Positions 27,168 through 36,661 of a DNA stretch of 64,000 nucleotides are shown piece after piece. The notes under the pieces are model-generated. The model was not told the DNA's origin and did no database searches. It worked only from the letters and a program-made list of their open reading frames with translations. Numbering within the stretch: the stretch's first letter is position 1; every line of letters starts with the position of its first letter. A program made the translations under genes and the position numbers. The stretch is from contig NZ_CANMRN010000001.1 of assembly GCF_947500265.1 (NCBI RefSeq), positions 576,605-640,604 of the forward strand, in the 5' to 3' direction. This stretch comes from an uncultured Psychrobacter sp. (GTDB lineage Bacteria > Pseudomonadota > Gammaproteobacteria > Pseudomonadales > Moraxellaceae).

Positions 27168-28238
27168 ATGGGTCGTTATATCTTAAAAAGACTACTACTG
27201 ATATTGCCGACACTATTTTTGATCTTGCTTGCCAACTTTGTAATAGTACAAGCAGCACCTGGCGGGCCTGTAGAGCAGCAGCTGGCACTTATCGAACAGG
27301 GCGCAAAAGACAATGCGCTTGGCGGTAATATCGGCGCGGGCAGTGCAGGTGGTAATGACAGTACTTATCAAGGCACGCGTGGTCTCTCTGAGGAGATGGT
27401 CGCCGCACTCAATGCCCAATATGGCTTTGATAAATCTGCCCCAGAGCGGTTTTGGCTCATGTTAAAGAACTACGCTCAGCTAGATTTTGGTGAGTCGTTT
27501 TTTAAAGGGCAGTCGGTGACCGATCTTATCGTAGAGAAGCTGCCAGTCTCGATATCGCTTGGGCTGTGGAGTACGCTGCTCATCTATATGATAGCTATTC
27601 CATTGGGGGTCTATAAAGCGATGCATCATGGCTCAGGCATTGATAAAGCCACGGCTATGCTGCTTGCTATAGGACATGCGATACCTGTGTTTGTCTTTGC
27701 AGTGATTTTATTGGTTTTCTTTGCGGGTGGCAGCTATTGGAATATCTTTCCATTACAGGGATTGACGTCCGAAAATTTTGATCAGCTAAGCGCTCTTTGT
27801 AAAGTAAAAGATTATTTTTGGCATTTGGCGTTACCGCTGCTGGCAAGTACTGTAGGCGGTTTTGCAGGTTTGACCTATCTGACTAAATTCAGCTTTTTAG
27901 AGGAATTGGGTAAGCAGTATGTACTGACCGCTCGCGCTAAAGGCTTAGGTGAGCGTCAAGTGCTATACGGCCATGTTTTTCGCAATGCGATGTTGATTAT
28001 CATTGCAGGTATTCCAGCCGCTATTGTTGGTATCTTCTTTGCGGGTAATTTTTTGATTGAGATTATTTTTAAACTTGATGGTTTGGGATTGCTAGGTTTT
28101 GAAGCCATTCAACAACGCGATTATCCAGTGATATTTGGCACACTATTTATCTTTACCTTAGTGGGGCTGCTACTGCAGTTAATCAGTGATTTGAGCTATC
28201 ACTTAATCGATCCTCGTATTGATTTTGAGGGGCGCTAA
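27168..28238 (+). CDS. yejB: Oligopeptide ABC transporter permease (YejB type)
   Basis: 356 residues with about six membrane helices. It starts MGRYILKRLLLILPTLF, typical of DppB/OppB-like permeases. The YejB-specific features are a Gly-rich periplasmic insert (about 45-75) and the segment RGLSEEMVAALNAQYGFDK..RFWLMLKNYAQLDFGESF. The EAA loop, which docks on the ATPase, is KQYVLTARAKGLGERQVLYGHVFRNAM. The stop TAA overlaps the ATG of yejE by one base (TAATG), indicating translational coupling. Confidence 0.93.
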   Translation: MGRYILKRLLLILPTLFLILLANFVIVQAAPGGPVEQQLALIEQGAKDNALGGNIGAGSAGGNDSTYQGTRGLSEEMVAALNAQYGFDKSAPERFWLMLKNYAQLDFGESFFKGQSVTDLIVEKLPVSISLGLWSTLLIYMIAIPLGVYKAMHHGSGIDKATAMLLAIGHAIPVFVFAVILLVFFAGGSYWNIFPLQGLTSENFDQLSALCKVKDYFWHLALPLLASTVGGFAGLTYLTKFSFLEELGKQYVLTARAKGLGERQVLYGHVFRNAMLIIIAGIPAAIVGIFFAGNFLIEIIFKLDGLGLLGFEAIQQRDYPVIFGTLFIFTLVGLLLQLISDLSYHLIDPRIDFEGR

Positions 28239-29350
28239 TGTCAAATAATCAACCTTCATCAAAGAGCAGTCCTATTAATAGCGAACCAGATAAAGCGCCA
28301 ATGCTTGAGCAGCTATCTACCACAAAAAAGCAACGATTGAACCCTGTATGGCAAGCGCGTTTAAATCGCTTTCGCCAAAATCGACTTGGAGTGATATCGC
28401 TGTTTGTTTTCGCAGTGATATTTGTCATCTGCATGGCAGCTAACGTCATTGCCAATGACAAACCTTTACTGGTTCAATATCAAGGCGATTATTACTTTCC
28501 GGTATTAAAAGCTTATCCTGAAACGACGTTTGGCGGTGTGTTTGAGACCGAAACCAATTATAAAGACCCTGCAGTGCAGTCGCTGATTGATGAGCAAGGT
28601 TTTTATCTAATGCCGCCTATCCCGTTTGCCGATCAGACGCCCAACGTCGAGCTTGGTCTGCCTTATCCAGCAGCACCCAATGCTCAAAACTGGCTTGGCA
28701 CTGATGATATGGGTCGTGATGTGCTGGCACGGATACTCTATGGTATGCGAGTGTCGTTACTGTTTGGTTTGGCCTTGACGCTTGCGGGCGCACTGATTGG
28801 GATTATCGTTGGTGCGGTACAAGGCTATTATGGCGGCTGGGTAGATCTGGCAGGGCAGCGATTTATGGAAGTATGGGGCGGTATGCCTCAGCTATTTATG
28901 ATTATTATTTTGGTCAGTCTGTTTAGTCCTAGTATTATTATGTTGTTCGCCATGATGCTACTGTTCGGTTGGATGGGTCTAGTCGGTTTGGTACGGGCAG
29001 AGTTTTTGCGAGCCCGCAACTTTGACTATGTGCGAGCTGCACGCAATTTAGGTGTTTCGGACAGCCAAATCATGCTCAGACATATCTTACCCAATGCATT
29101 GGCCTCAAGCTTGTCGCAGTTACCATTTATTTTAACGGCTAATATTATCGCCTTAACCGCGCTAGATTTCTTGGGATATGGATTGCCGCCTGGCTCGCCG
29201 TCTCTTGGTGAGCTAATGGTACAAGGGAAGAACAACCTGGATGCACCTTGGCTTGCTTTGTCAGGATTCTTTAGTTTGACCTTTATTTTGTCATTGCTCA
29301 TCTTCGTTGGCGAAGCACTGCGTGACGCGTTTGATCCGAGGCGTTCTTAA
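28238..29350 (+). CDS. yejE: Oligopeptide ABC transporter permease (YejE type)
   Basis: 370 residues. A polar N-terminal stretch (~45) is followed by RLNRFRQNRLGVISLFVFAVIF and a large periplasmic part containing YPAAPNAQNWLGTDDMGRDVLARILYGMRVSLLFG, the DppC-family signature. The EAA loop NFDYVRAARNLGVSDSQIMLRHILPNA contacts YejF. It ends with ALRDAFDPRRS as in YejE. It overlaps yejB by one base and is followed after 1 base by yejF. Confidence 0.94.
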   Translation: MSNNQPSSKSSPINSEPDKAPMLEQLSTTKKQRLNPVWQARLNRFRQNRLGVISLFVFAVIFVICMAANVIANDKPLLVQYQGDYYFPVLKAYPETTFGGVFETETNYKDPAVQSLIDEQGFYLMPPIPFADQTPNVELGLPYPAAPNAQNWLGTDDMGRDVLARILYGMRVSLLFGLALTLAGALIGIIVGAVQGYYGGWVDLAGQRFMEVWGGMPQLFMIIILVSLFSPSIIMLFAMMLLFGWMGLVGLVRAEFLRARNFDYVRAARNLGVSDSQIMLRHILPNALASSLSQLPFILTANIIALTALDFLGYGLPPGSPSLGELMVQGKNNLDAPWLALSGFFSLTFILSLLIFVGEALRDAFDPRRS

Positions 29351-29351
29351 T

Positions 29352-31031
29352 ATGATTAAAAATATTGTCGCCACCGAGCACAGCAACGCACAAAATGAAA
29401 TCCCCAATCGTGCACAAGATAAGCTTATGCTAACCGTAGATAAGCTTACTATCATAACTGCTACAGGCATCCAGTTGGTCGATGCGCTGTCTTATGAGCT
29501 AAGACAAGGGCAAACTTTGGCTATCGTTGGTGAGTCAGGCTCTGGCAAATCAATTGCCAGTCTTGCGCTATTAGGTCTGTTACCTGATAGTTTGACCATC
29601 ACGGGTGTGGTACAGCTGGCAAATACGGCAGGTATGTCTACCTTGCCCATAGCGAATGATAAGGCGCGTAATGCTGCACTACGGTCTATTCGTGGACAGC
29701 GTATCGGTATGGTATTTCAGGAGCCGATGACCGCATTAAATCCGTTGCATACAGTCGCTAAACAAATTGCTGAATCGTTGCGTCTAAGCGGAATACCTAA
29801 AAAGCAATGGCGAGACACCAGCATTGCTTTGCTAAATGACGTCAATATTACAGATCCTGCTGACAAGTTGAACCGTTACCCACATGAGCTATCAGGTGGT
29901 CAGCGTCAGCGAGTGATGATTGCCATGGCATTGGCTCAGCAGCCTGATATTTTAATTGCTGATGAGCCAACGACTGCGCTCGATGTTACCTTGCAGCATG
30001 AGATTTTGGCGCTACTAGATGATCTCAAACGCAAGCACAATATGGCGATGATACTAATCAGTCATGATCTTAATCTGGTCAGGCGCTATAGTGATGAGGT
30101 TATCGTTATGCACCAAGGTCAAACGATTGAACAGGGCAAAACGTCAGCGGTATTTGATCAGCCTAAGGCTGATTATACTCGCACACTTATCAAGCAAGAC
30201 TTTGGGCAAGCATTAACCATAGAAGACGATAACGTAGATAAACAACCAAGCGTACTAGAAGTGAAGCGCCTTAATGTACAGTTCCCAATTGAAAAAGGTC
30301 TGTTTGGTGGTACCAAGCGCTGGTTTGACGCGGTCAAAGATGTCGATATGACACTGCAAAAAGGTCAGGCATTGGGTATCGTCGGTGAGTCTGGCTCTGG
30401 TAAAACCACCATTGCGCTGGCGCTTAGCCAACTACTGAGCAACCAAGCACGTGTGAATGGGCAGATAGTGGTCAACGGGCAAGATATCTCAGCATTGTCC
30501 AAAAAAGCGCTACGTAACTTCCGCTCGCAGATACAGATGGTATTTCAAGATCCGTTTGCCAGTATTAATCCGCGTATGACGGTCATGCAAATCGTGGAAG
30601 AAGGATTGTTAGTACAAGGCGTGGATAAAGTCGCCCGTCAGCAAGCGGTGCTAGATAGTCTGGCTACGGTACATTTACCTTTAGCATTTGCGCAGCGTTA
30701 TCCGCATGAGCTGTCAGGTGGTCAGCGTCAACGCGTGGCACTGGCGCGTGCCCTCATTATGAAACCAAGCTTACTTATATTGGATGAGCCGACCTCTGCG
30801 CTCGATAGTACTACACAGGTAACAGTAGTTAGTTTATTACGTGAAATTCAAGAAAGACTACAAGTCAGCTATGTCTTTATCAGTCATGATCTCAAGGTAG
30901 TACGTGCACTGTGTCAGCATATTATGGTGTTAAAACAAGGGGTGTGTGTGGAATCTGGACGTACCGAAGATCTCTTTAATCATCCACAACATACTTACAC
31001 TCAGCAACTGTTAAAGGCAAGTACTGACTAG
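29352..31031 (+). CDS. yejF: Oligopeptide ABC transporter ATP-binding protein, two ABC domains (YejF type)
   Basis: 559 residues from ATG 29352; an in-frame start at 29307 would lie within yejE. It has two complete ATPase halves. The first has Walker A GESGSGKSIA, signature LSGGQRQRV and DEPTTALD. The second has GESGSGKTTIA, LSGGQRQRV and DEPTSALD. The first half also carries an oligopeptide-transporter linker (QPKADYTRTLIKQDFG). It energises YejB-YejE. No strong terminator was seen in the following 270 bases. Confidence 0.95.
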   Translation: MIKNIVATEHSNAQNEIPNRAQDKLMLTVDKLTIITATGIQLVDALSYELRQGQTLAIVGESGSGKSIASLALLGLLPDSLTITGVVQLANTAGMSTLPIANDKARNAALRSIRGQRIGMVFQEPMTALNPLHTVAKQIAESLRLSGIPKKQWRDTSIALLNDVNITDPADKLNRYPHELSGGQRQRVMIAMALAQQPDILIADEPTTALDVTLQHEILALLDDLKRKHNMAMILISHDLNLVRRYSDEVIVMHQGQTIEQGKTSAVFDQPKADYTRTLIKQDFGQALTIEDDNVDKQPSVLEVKRLNVQFPIEKGLFGGTKRWFDAVKDVDMTLQKGQALGIVGESGSGKTTIALALSQLLSNQARVNGQIVVNGQDISALSKKALRNFRSQIQMVFQDPFASINPRMTVMQIVEEGLLVQGVDKVARQQAVLDSLATVHLPLAFAQRYPHELSGGQRQRVALARALIMKPSLLILDEPTSALDSTTQVTVVSLLREIQERLQVSYVFISHDLKVVRALCQHIMVLKQGVCVESGRTEDLFNHPQHTYTQQLLKASTD

Positions 31032-31304
31032 TTTAAACGACTTACTGTAGTCACTGAGATTGATCAATCAAACTAAGCGACTAAAATAAGCGGCTTGGTA
31101 TAAAATTGACACATCGCAGTTCATAATAATAGCGACATATTGAAAAAAGCAGTGGTACAATAATTTTAGAGAGCTGCCCATTTTATAATGCTGTGATGCG
31201 TATCTTTATACATTCTGGCGCTCGTAAATTAGTAATATTTAACTGGCTGCCCCAAACGGTCTTTATTGCCGTTAAAACCATCATTAAAAAGGATTTTTGT
31301 GCTC

Positions 31305-32609
31305 ATGAAAACACAAAACAGTATTACTAAATTGGTAAAGAACAACAGTTTGCAGCATGCTGGTTATTTGGCTGTCGCTAAGACTCGGGCAAAGGTATTA
31401 AAAGCGGTATCTTATGTGATACCTATCAGAAGACCGATGCTCTTTGTCGGTGAGACTGCCTGTGATGAGCTGTGCGATATGCTTATCAATGAAGGCAATA
31501 CCAATGTGTTTATCGTCACGGATACGGTGCTCAACAAACTGGGCATACCTGCGCAAGTCACTGATTATCTAGACGCGAAAAATATCAGTTATCACATCTA
31601 TGATGGTATTACGCCAGATCCTACTTTTAAAGTAGTTGAAGAAGGGCTCCGTCAATCTATAGAAGCCAATTGTGACTCTATCGTAGCCATTGGCGGCGGC
31701 TCAGTGATCGATGCGGCCAAAATGATAGCCATGTCTCAAGGGAACAAGTGCAAGCCAAAGCAGCTAATCGGTATTCTTAAAGCAAGAAAGCCTGCGACTC
31801 CGCTATACTGCGTACCAACGACGGCTGGCACGGGTTCAGAGGCGACACTTGGTGCAGTAGTATCGGATGATAAAACGCACCAAAAAGCATTGTCTATCGA
31901 CCCAAGAATGGTACCACTAGCTGCAGCAATTGACCCAGTTATCATGAAAGGCATGCCAGCCCATATCACAGCAGATACTGGTATTGATGTATTGACCCAT
32001 GCACTAGAAGCATGGATGAGTGCCAATGCCAGCGTAGAGACAGATTACTATGCAGCCTCTGCCGTAAAATCTGTTATGCATTATCTACCACTAGCTTATA
32101 AAGACGGTGGCAATCTAAAAGCAAGAGAAGAGATGGGTATCGCTGCTCATTACGGTGGGATTGCTTTTAATAAAGCAGGTCTGGGTTATGTGCATGCTAT
32201 CGCGCATCAGTTAGGCGCTTACTATAGTATTCCTCATGGCCGTGCTAACGCCATCGTGCTGCCTTATGTGCTCAACGTCAATCGCAAAGCGAGCAAAAAA
32301 AGACTGGCTGCACTGGCGAAAAGAACTGGTATGGTACAGGATGGTCAAGCAGCCAATGGCGATAGTGAGATAGCAGATCACCTTATCACGCAAGTTAGAG
32401 ACTTGATTGCAGATCTAAATATTGATCCGACTGTCAATGGTATGCAAACTAGCGACTTTGATGATATTGCAAAGGCAGCTGCAAAAGAAGTCAGTGATAC
32501 TTATGCCGTGCCAACCTATCTATCAGCCGCTGAGATCAAAGAAATTCTAACGAAAATTAAGCAGGCTAGCGATGAACATGCTGATAGTAATAATGAAACA
32601 GCGTCATAG
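31305..32609 (+). CDS. Iron-containing alcohol dehydrogenase (group III)
   Basis: 434 residues from ATG 31305; a GTG at 31299 and a longer frame from 31266 are possible. AAGGA stands upstream. The dinucleotide site is IVAIGGGSVIDAAKMIAM. The metal site includes DTGIDVLTHALEAWMS and HAIAHQLGAYYSIPHGRANAIV, and PTTAGTGSEAT is also family-typical. It resembles bacterial NAD-dependent primary-alcohol dehydrogenases; the substrate cannot be told. The first 45 residues are basic and unlike shorter homologues. It is monocistronic and followed by a terminator. Confidence 0.9.
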   Translation: MKTQNSITKLVKNNSLQHAGYLAVAKTRAKVLKAVSYVIPIRRPMLFVGETACDELCDMLINEGNTNVFIVTDTVLNKLGIPAQVTDYLDAKNISYHIYDGITPDPTFKVVEEGLRQSIEANCDSIVAIGGGSVIDAAKMIAMSQGNKCKPKQLIGILKARKPATPLYCVPTTAGTGSEATLGAVVSDDKTHQKALSIDPRMVPLAAAIDPVIMKGMPAHITADTGIDVLTHALEAWMSANASVETDYYAASAVKSVMHYLPLAYKDGGNLKAREEMGIAAHYGGIAFNKAGLGYVHAIAHQLGAYYSIPHGRANAIVLPYVLNVNRKASKKRLAALAKRTGMVQDGQAANGDSEIADHLITQVRDLIADLNIDPTVNGMQTSDFDDIAKAAAKEVSDTYAVPTYLSAAEIKEILTKIKQASDEHADSNNETAS

Positions 32610-32638
32610 TTTTTTATAGAGCTAGTGATATTAAAATA

Positions 32639-32674
32639 AAAAAGTCTATTACTCTTTGGAGGATAGGCTTTTTT
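32639..32674 (+). terminator. Terminator of the alcohol dehydrogenase gene
   Basis: AAAAAGTCTAT (32639-32649) pairs with ATAGGCTTTTT (32663-32673, one G-U pair) and ends in a T run. Confidence 0.75.
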
Positions 32675-32888
32675 AATGCATTGAAATAATAAAGTTTCCG
32701 TCTTATTTCTATAGTCAACTCATACTAAAATGTATAATCGTTATCAAATGAACGTTTAATTTATCTTGTAATTAAACTCAGTTGATAAAAAATATCTTAA
32801 TAAACTGTAAATATATAACAGTATAGGAATGTTTCAGTGATACAAAAGCGTTAGGATATTTAAAGGACATTACGCTTAGGAGATTTTC

Positions 32889-34103
32889 ATGAATCGCATA
32901 TTACCATCTAGAATTATAGGGTTAGTTATCATAGCGAGTAGTGCGATTTACGCAGGCTGTGCATCAACTGAAAACAGCTCTGCTGTAAAAAACACAACTG
33001 CCGCTAACCCATATGCACCGACTACGCCAGGATTGGCAGTAGCCACAGTAGCGGGTGGGTGTTTTTGGTGTGTTGAAGCAGGTTATGAAAAAATCCCTGG
33101 CGTGGTAGAAGTCGTATCTGGCTATACGGGTGGCACCGCCGAAAACCCAACCTACAAGCAGGTGTCAGCAGGTGGTACTGGGCATACAGAAGCGGCGCAG
33201 GTGTATTATGATCCTAAGAAGATTACTTACAACGGCATAGTACAGGCGCTATGGAGAATCGCTGATCCTACTGATGATAAAGGGCAGTATGTTGATCGCG
33301 GCACACAGTATCGTCCCGCTATTTTTTACAACAATGCGCAAGAAAAGCAAATCGCAGAAGCGGCCAAGCAATCACTGCAAGCCTCTGGCGTGTATGAAAA
33401 GCCAGTAGTGATCGAGATTGTTCCTGCTAGCACTTTTTATCCTGCTGAAGAGTATCATCAAGATTATTATAAAAAGAACCCGATACGCTATAAAGCCTAT
33501 ACCTTCAATTCTGGTCGTTATCAGTTTATCGAGAGTGTCTATGGTAAAAACTATGAGCTTGATTTTAGTAAGTTTACGCCCGAAGCAGATAGCACACAGC
33601 AAGTGACGTCAAATAACACAGCGGATAGCAAAGTAAGCAAAGGTTTTAACCCAGATACATTTGTAAAACCTTCACAAGATGCGCTAAAGAAGTCCCTTAG
33701 TGATATTCAGTACAAAGTCACCCAAAAAGAAGGTACTGAGCGCGCCTTTGACAATGAGTATTGGGATAATAAAGCGCCTGGATTATATGTAGACGTCGTA
33801 TCTGGTGAGCCACTGTATTCTTCGCGTGATAAATATAAATCTGGTACGGGCTGGCCGAGCTTTACTCGCCCATTGGATACGAGCTTAGTGGTTGAAAAGC
33901 CAGATCGAGGGATATTTGGAACCCGTACTGAAATTCGTAGCCGTTACGCGGACTCACACGTGGGACATGTATTTGACGACGGTCCAGCACCGACAGGCAA
34001 GCGCTATTGCATGAATTCAGCAGCGCTCCGCTTTATTCCGCTTGCAGATATGGAAGCTGTTGGTTATGGTGATTGGATCGATGATGTAAAACCAGTTGGT
34101 TAG
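32889..34103 (+). CDS. msrAB: Peptide methionine sulfoxide reductase MsrA-MsrB fusion, lipoprotein
   Basis: 404 residues. It opens with a lipoprotein signal (lipobox YAGC, Cys24), so the enzyme is probably anchored in the envelope. The MsrA domain (about 50-220) has GCFWC with catalytic Cys58 and [15 protein letters not shown]. After a polar linker (~220-255) the MsrB domain has [42 protein letters not shown] and [11 protein letters not shown] with catalytic Cys374. The zinc-binding Cys pairs found in many MsrB are absent ([10 protein letters not shown] stands there). Together the domains repair both diastereomers of oxidised methionine. It has its own terminator. Confidence 0.95.
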   Translation: MNRILPSRIIGLVIIASSAIYAGCASTENSSAVKNTTAANPYAPTTPGLAVATVAGGCFWCVEAGYEKIPGVVEVVSGYTGGTAENPTYKQVSAGGTGHTEAAQVYYDPKKITYNGIVQALWRIADPTDDKGQYVDRGTQYRPAIFYNNAQEKQIAEAAKQSLQASGVYEKPVVIEIVPASTFYPAEEYHQDYYKKNPIRYKAYTFNSGRYQFIESVYGKNYELDFSKFTPEADSTQQVTSNNTADSKVSKGFNPDTFVKPSQDALKKSLSDIQYKVTQKEGTERAFDNEYWDNKAPGLYVDVVSGEPLYSSRDKYKSGTGWPSFTRPLDTSLVVEKPDRGIFGTRTEIRSRYADSHVGHVFDDGPAPTGKRYCMNSAALRFIPLADMEAVGYGDWIDDVKPVG

Positions 34104-34120
34104 CATCAATTCTTGATATG

Positions 34121-34164
34121 AAAAATGCTCACTACTGTCTAGACGGCATAGTGAGCATTTTTTT
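34121..34164 (+). terminator. msrAB terminator
   Basis: A 14-bp stem, AAAAATGCTCACTA (34121-34134) with its complement at 34149-34162, has a loop of 14 bases that is itself partly self-complementary. A T run follows. Confidence 0.88.
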
Positions 34165-34314
34165 GTTCAATGCAATATTATTTCTATTTAGTAAAAAAAA
34201 GTGTTCTTCTGAAGTATTTTTTATAATACACTTACTAAAATGTATAATTTTAGTTAATTTTTTAATCAAAGTTTCCGTTACTAAATTGTGAAACTACTTC
34301 AAAGGACGCAAGCT

Positions 34315-35931
34315 ATGTTGAAAAAATCACAAGGTGCAGTTGCATCTGCAATAACAGCTATTCCCACTCATAAAGAAGGTCATAAAACAAGCAAGAAGGC
34401 ATCGTATCTAGCAATTAGTATTTTTGCAGTTAGTGGCATATGTCTAACGGAAGAGTCCGTAGCAGCAACCTACGAAGAGTGTCTGGAGTTTGGTATTCCA
34501 TTATTGTGTGTGGAAAATGGTGGTCAAGGCATACAGGGTGAAACAGGCCCCAAGGGCGATAAGGGTGACAAAGGAGATAAGGGCGATACTGGTTTGACGG
34601 GTGCCCAAGGCGAACAGGGTATGTCTGGTGCTACTGGTGCTATGGGTCCTATGGGTATGCCTGGTATGGATGGTGCTCAGGGCGTGAAAGGTGATACTGG
34701 TGCTAAGGGCGAACAGGGCATCCAAGGTCTGACTGGTGCCAAGGGTGATAAAGGCGACATCGGTCTGACTGGTGCTACTGGCGCCCAGGGTGATAAAGGC
34801 GACATCGGTCTGACTGGTGCTACTGGTGCCAAGGGTGATAAAGGCGACATCGGTCTGACTGGTGCTACTGGCGCCCAGGGTATCCAAGGTCTGACTGGCG
34901 CTCAAGGTGAAACTGGTGCTCAAGGCGAACAGGGTATCCAAGGTTTGACTGGTGCTAAAGGTGATAAAGGCGATATCGGTCTAACTGGTGCTAAGGGCGA
35001 ACAGGGCATCCAAGGTCTGACTGGCGCTAAAGGAGATACAGGTGCTCAAGGTGAAACTGGTGCTCAAGGTGAAACTGGTGCTCAAGGTGAAACTGGTGCT
35101 CAAGGTGAAACTGGTGCTCAAGGCGAAACTGGTGCTCAAGGCGAAGCAGGTAAGGATGCTAATATCAATGTCGCTATACAAACCTCTAATAGTACAACCA
35201 CACCAGCCCAAGCGACAGGCAAAGATGCCATTGCGATAGGTAATGGCGCAGTAGCTGAAGGCAGTCAATCTATTAGTATTGGTGTAGGTAATTTGGTAAC
35301 AGGTAAAAACTCTGGCGCGATTGGTGATCCAAGCACAGTCAGTGGTTCAGGTAGCTATAGCTTTGGTAATAATAATACGGTAACTGGCAACAACACGGTC
35401 GTTTTAGGAAATGGCATTAGTACAGCAGTCAACAACGCAGTCGTTGTTGGAAGTGATTCAACATCAACCCGTGATAACACAGTGTCAGTTGGAGCAGCAG
35501 GTAGTGAGCGTCAGGTGATCAATGTGGCTGATGGTACACAGAATACAGATGCAGTCAATATCAGACAGTTGAATACCGCAAAAATCAATGCTGTAACCGA
35601 AGCTACCACCTATACTGATAACAAATATGATGTTTTGAATAGCAGTTTTCAAAGCTATTCTAACGGTATAAATCGTCGAGTTGATGATGTGGAAAAAACT
35701 GCAAATAGTGGTGTTGCGATCTCTTTAGCGACACAGCAGGCTATTCCCAATCTCAGCCCAGGTAATGTCGCTGTGTTTGGCGGGATGGGTCATTATGAGG
35801 GACAGAGTGCTGTGGCTATTGGTGCTGCTACTATGCTAGATAATGGTCGCACGTCAGTTAGCGGCGCATTTGGCTTTGCTGATTCAAGGTTTGGTGGACG
35901 AGTTGGTGTGTCTTATATATTCGGTCAATAA
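34315..35931 (+). CDS. Trimeric autotransporter adhesin with collagen-like stalk
   Basis: 538 residues from ATG 34315, preceded by AAAGGA at 8 bases; an in-frame GTG at 34288 is less likely. Order: a long basic signal peptide with hydrophobic SYLAISIFAVSGICL; 71 uninterrupted Gly-X-Y triplets (about residues 69-281); a YadA-like head with AIAIGNGAVAEGSQSISIG-type repeats; a neck (RQVINVADGTQNTDAVNIRQLN); a short coiled coil; and a C-terminal YadA anchor (NVAVFGGMGHYEGQSAVAIG ... VGVSYIFGQ). The protein should form a surface trimer with a collagen triple helix nearest the N-terminal tip. The role is likely adhesion. It is monocistronic, between msrAB and folE. Confidence 0.92.
   Translation: MLKKSQGAVASAITAIPTHKEGHKTSKKASYLAISIFAVSGICLTEESVAATYEECLEFGIPLLCVENGGQGIQGETGPKGDKGDKGDKGDTGLTGAQGEQGMSGATGAMGPMGMPGMDGAQGVKGDTGAKGEQGIQGLTGAKGDKGDIGLTGATGAQGDKGDIGLTGATGAKGDKGDIGLTGATGAQGIQGLTGAQGETGAQGEQGIQGLTGAKGDKGDIGLTGAKGEQGIQGLTGAKGDTGAQGETGAQGETGAQGETGAQGETGAQGETGAQGEAGKDANINVAIQTSNSTTTPAQATGKDAIAIGNGAVAEGSQSISIGVGNLVTGKNSGAIGDPSTVSGSGSYSFGNNNTVTGNNTVVLGNGISTAVNNAVVVGSDSTSTRDNTVSVGAAGSERQVINVADGTQNTDAVNIRQLNTAKINAVTEATTYTDNKYDVLNSSFQSYSNGINRRVDDVEKTANSGVAISLATQQAIPNLSPGNVAVFGGMGHYEGQSAVAIGAATMLDNGRTSVSGAFGFADSRFGGRVGVSYIFGQ
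34519..35157 (+). repeat. Collagen-coding repeat tract (71 Gly-X-Y triplets)
   Basis: 639 bases without an interruption of the Gly-X-Y rhythm. Sub-repeats are visible. A 45-base module (GA[K/Q] GDK GDI GLT GAT) occurs three times in tandem, and an 18-base unit, GGTGCTCAAGGTGAAACT, occurs six times at 35041-35148 with the last copies diverging. All units are multiples of nine bases, so recombination between copies would keep frame and triplet phase. Confidence 0.93.
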
Positions 35932-35978
35932 ATACCTTTTATACATTAAGCAGTCGTAGTTTAAATCTTCAACCAAAC

Positions 35979-36008
35979 AAAAAGGACGCATTATATGCGT
36001 CCTTTTTA
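35979..36008. terminator. Bidirectional terminator between adhesin and folE
   Basis: AAAGGACGCAT (35981-35991) pairs with ATGCGTCCTTT (35995-36005) around a 3-base loop. It has A on the left and T on the right, serving the two convergent genes. Confidence 0.85.
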
Positions 36009-36049
36009 TTTGGTTATTATTCACAACAGCCTAAGCAATTAACAGCGAA

Positions 36050-36661
36050 TTAAAACGCTGGCTGACGCTTAGGTACAGCGCCTAAAAATTCATTACGGGC
36101 TTGATTATTGTGTTGATATTCGCCAAGCATCGCGGTGCTACGCGTGGTTGAATGCTGTTTGCTAACACCGCGCATCATCATACACATGTGCGATGCATCC
36201 ATAACGACTGCGACGCCGCGGCAGCCAGTAACATCCATAATGGTCTGCGCAATCTGCTCACTTAGGTTTTCTTGTATCTGCAAACGACGAGCAAACATAT
36301 CGACGATACGGGCAAATTTTGACAGTCCTAAGACTTGGCCGTCAGGTAAGTAGCCAATATGAGCGACACCATGGAACGGTAGCATATGATGCTCACACAA
36401 TGAATAAAACTCAATGTTCTGTACCAGTACCAGCTCGCGATTGGCTGATGGAAACACAGCATCATTGACCACTTCTTCTATGCTTTGATGATAGCCTTGG
36501 GTCAGATGGGCAAAGGCCTTTGCAGCACGTACAGGCGTATCTAGCAAACCCGGACGATCTAAGTCTTCGCCAGTTGAAGCAATCAGTTGGCGATAAGATT
36601 CGGTACTTTCTTTATAATCTGGGGTTATGATGGGGGTGTTACTCATAAGTTTGGCAGCCAT
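36050..36661 (-). CDS. folE: GTP cyclohydrolase I
   Basis: 203 residues from ATG 36661; ATG 36646 (MSNTPIIT) is an equally plausible start, as neither has a clear ribosome site. It forms dihydroneopterin triphosphate, the first step of tetrahydrofolate synthesis. Zinc and active-site motifs: [35 protein letters not shown] and [13 protein letters not shown]. Monocistronic and convergent with the adhesin gene. The folate link to metF in this window is metabolic only. Confidence 0.95.
   Translation of the reverse strand: MAAKLMSNTPIITPDYKESTESYRQLIASTGEDLDRPGLLDTPVRAAKAFAHLTQGYHQSIEEVVNDAVFPSANRELVLVQNIEFYSLCEHHMLPFHGVAHIGYLPDGQVLGLSKFARIVDMFARRLQIQENLSEQIAQTIMDVTGCRGVAVVMDASHMCMMMRGVSKQHSTTRSTAMLGEYQHNNQARNEFLGAVPKRQPAF

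Noticed and set aside
34501..35268. Long antisense open frames across the collagen region
   Set aside because: They arise from the repetitive Gly-X-Y codons read in the other direction (Thr/Leu/Ser-rich repeats) and have no signals of their own.
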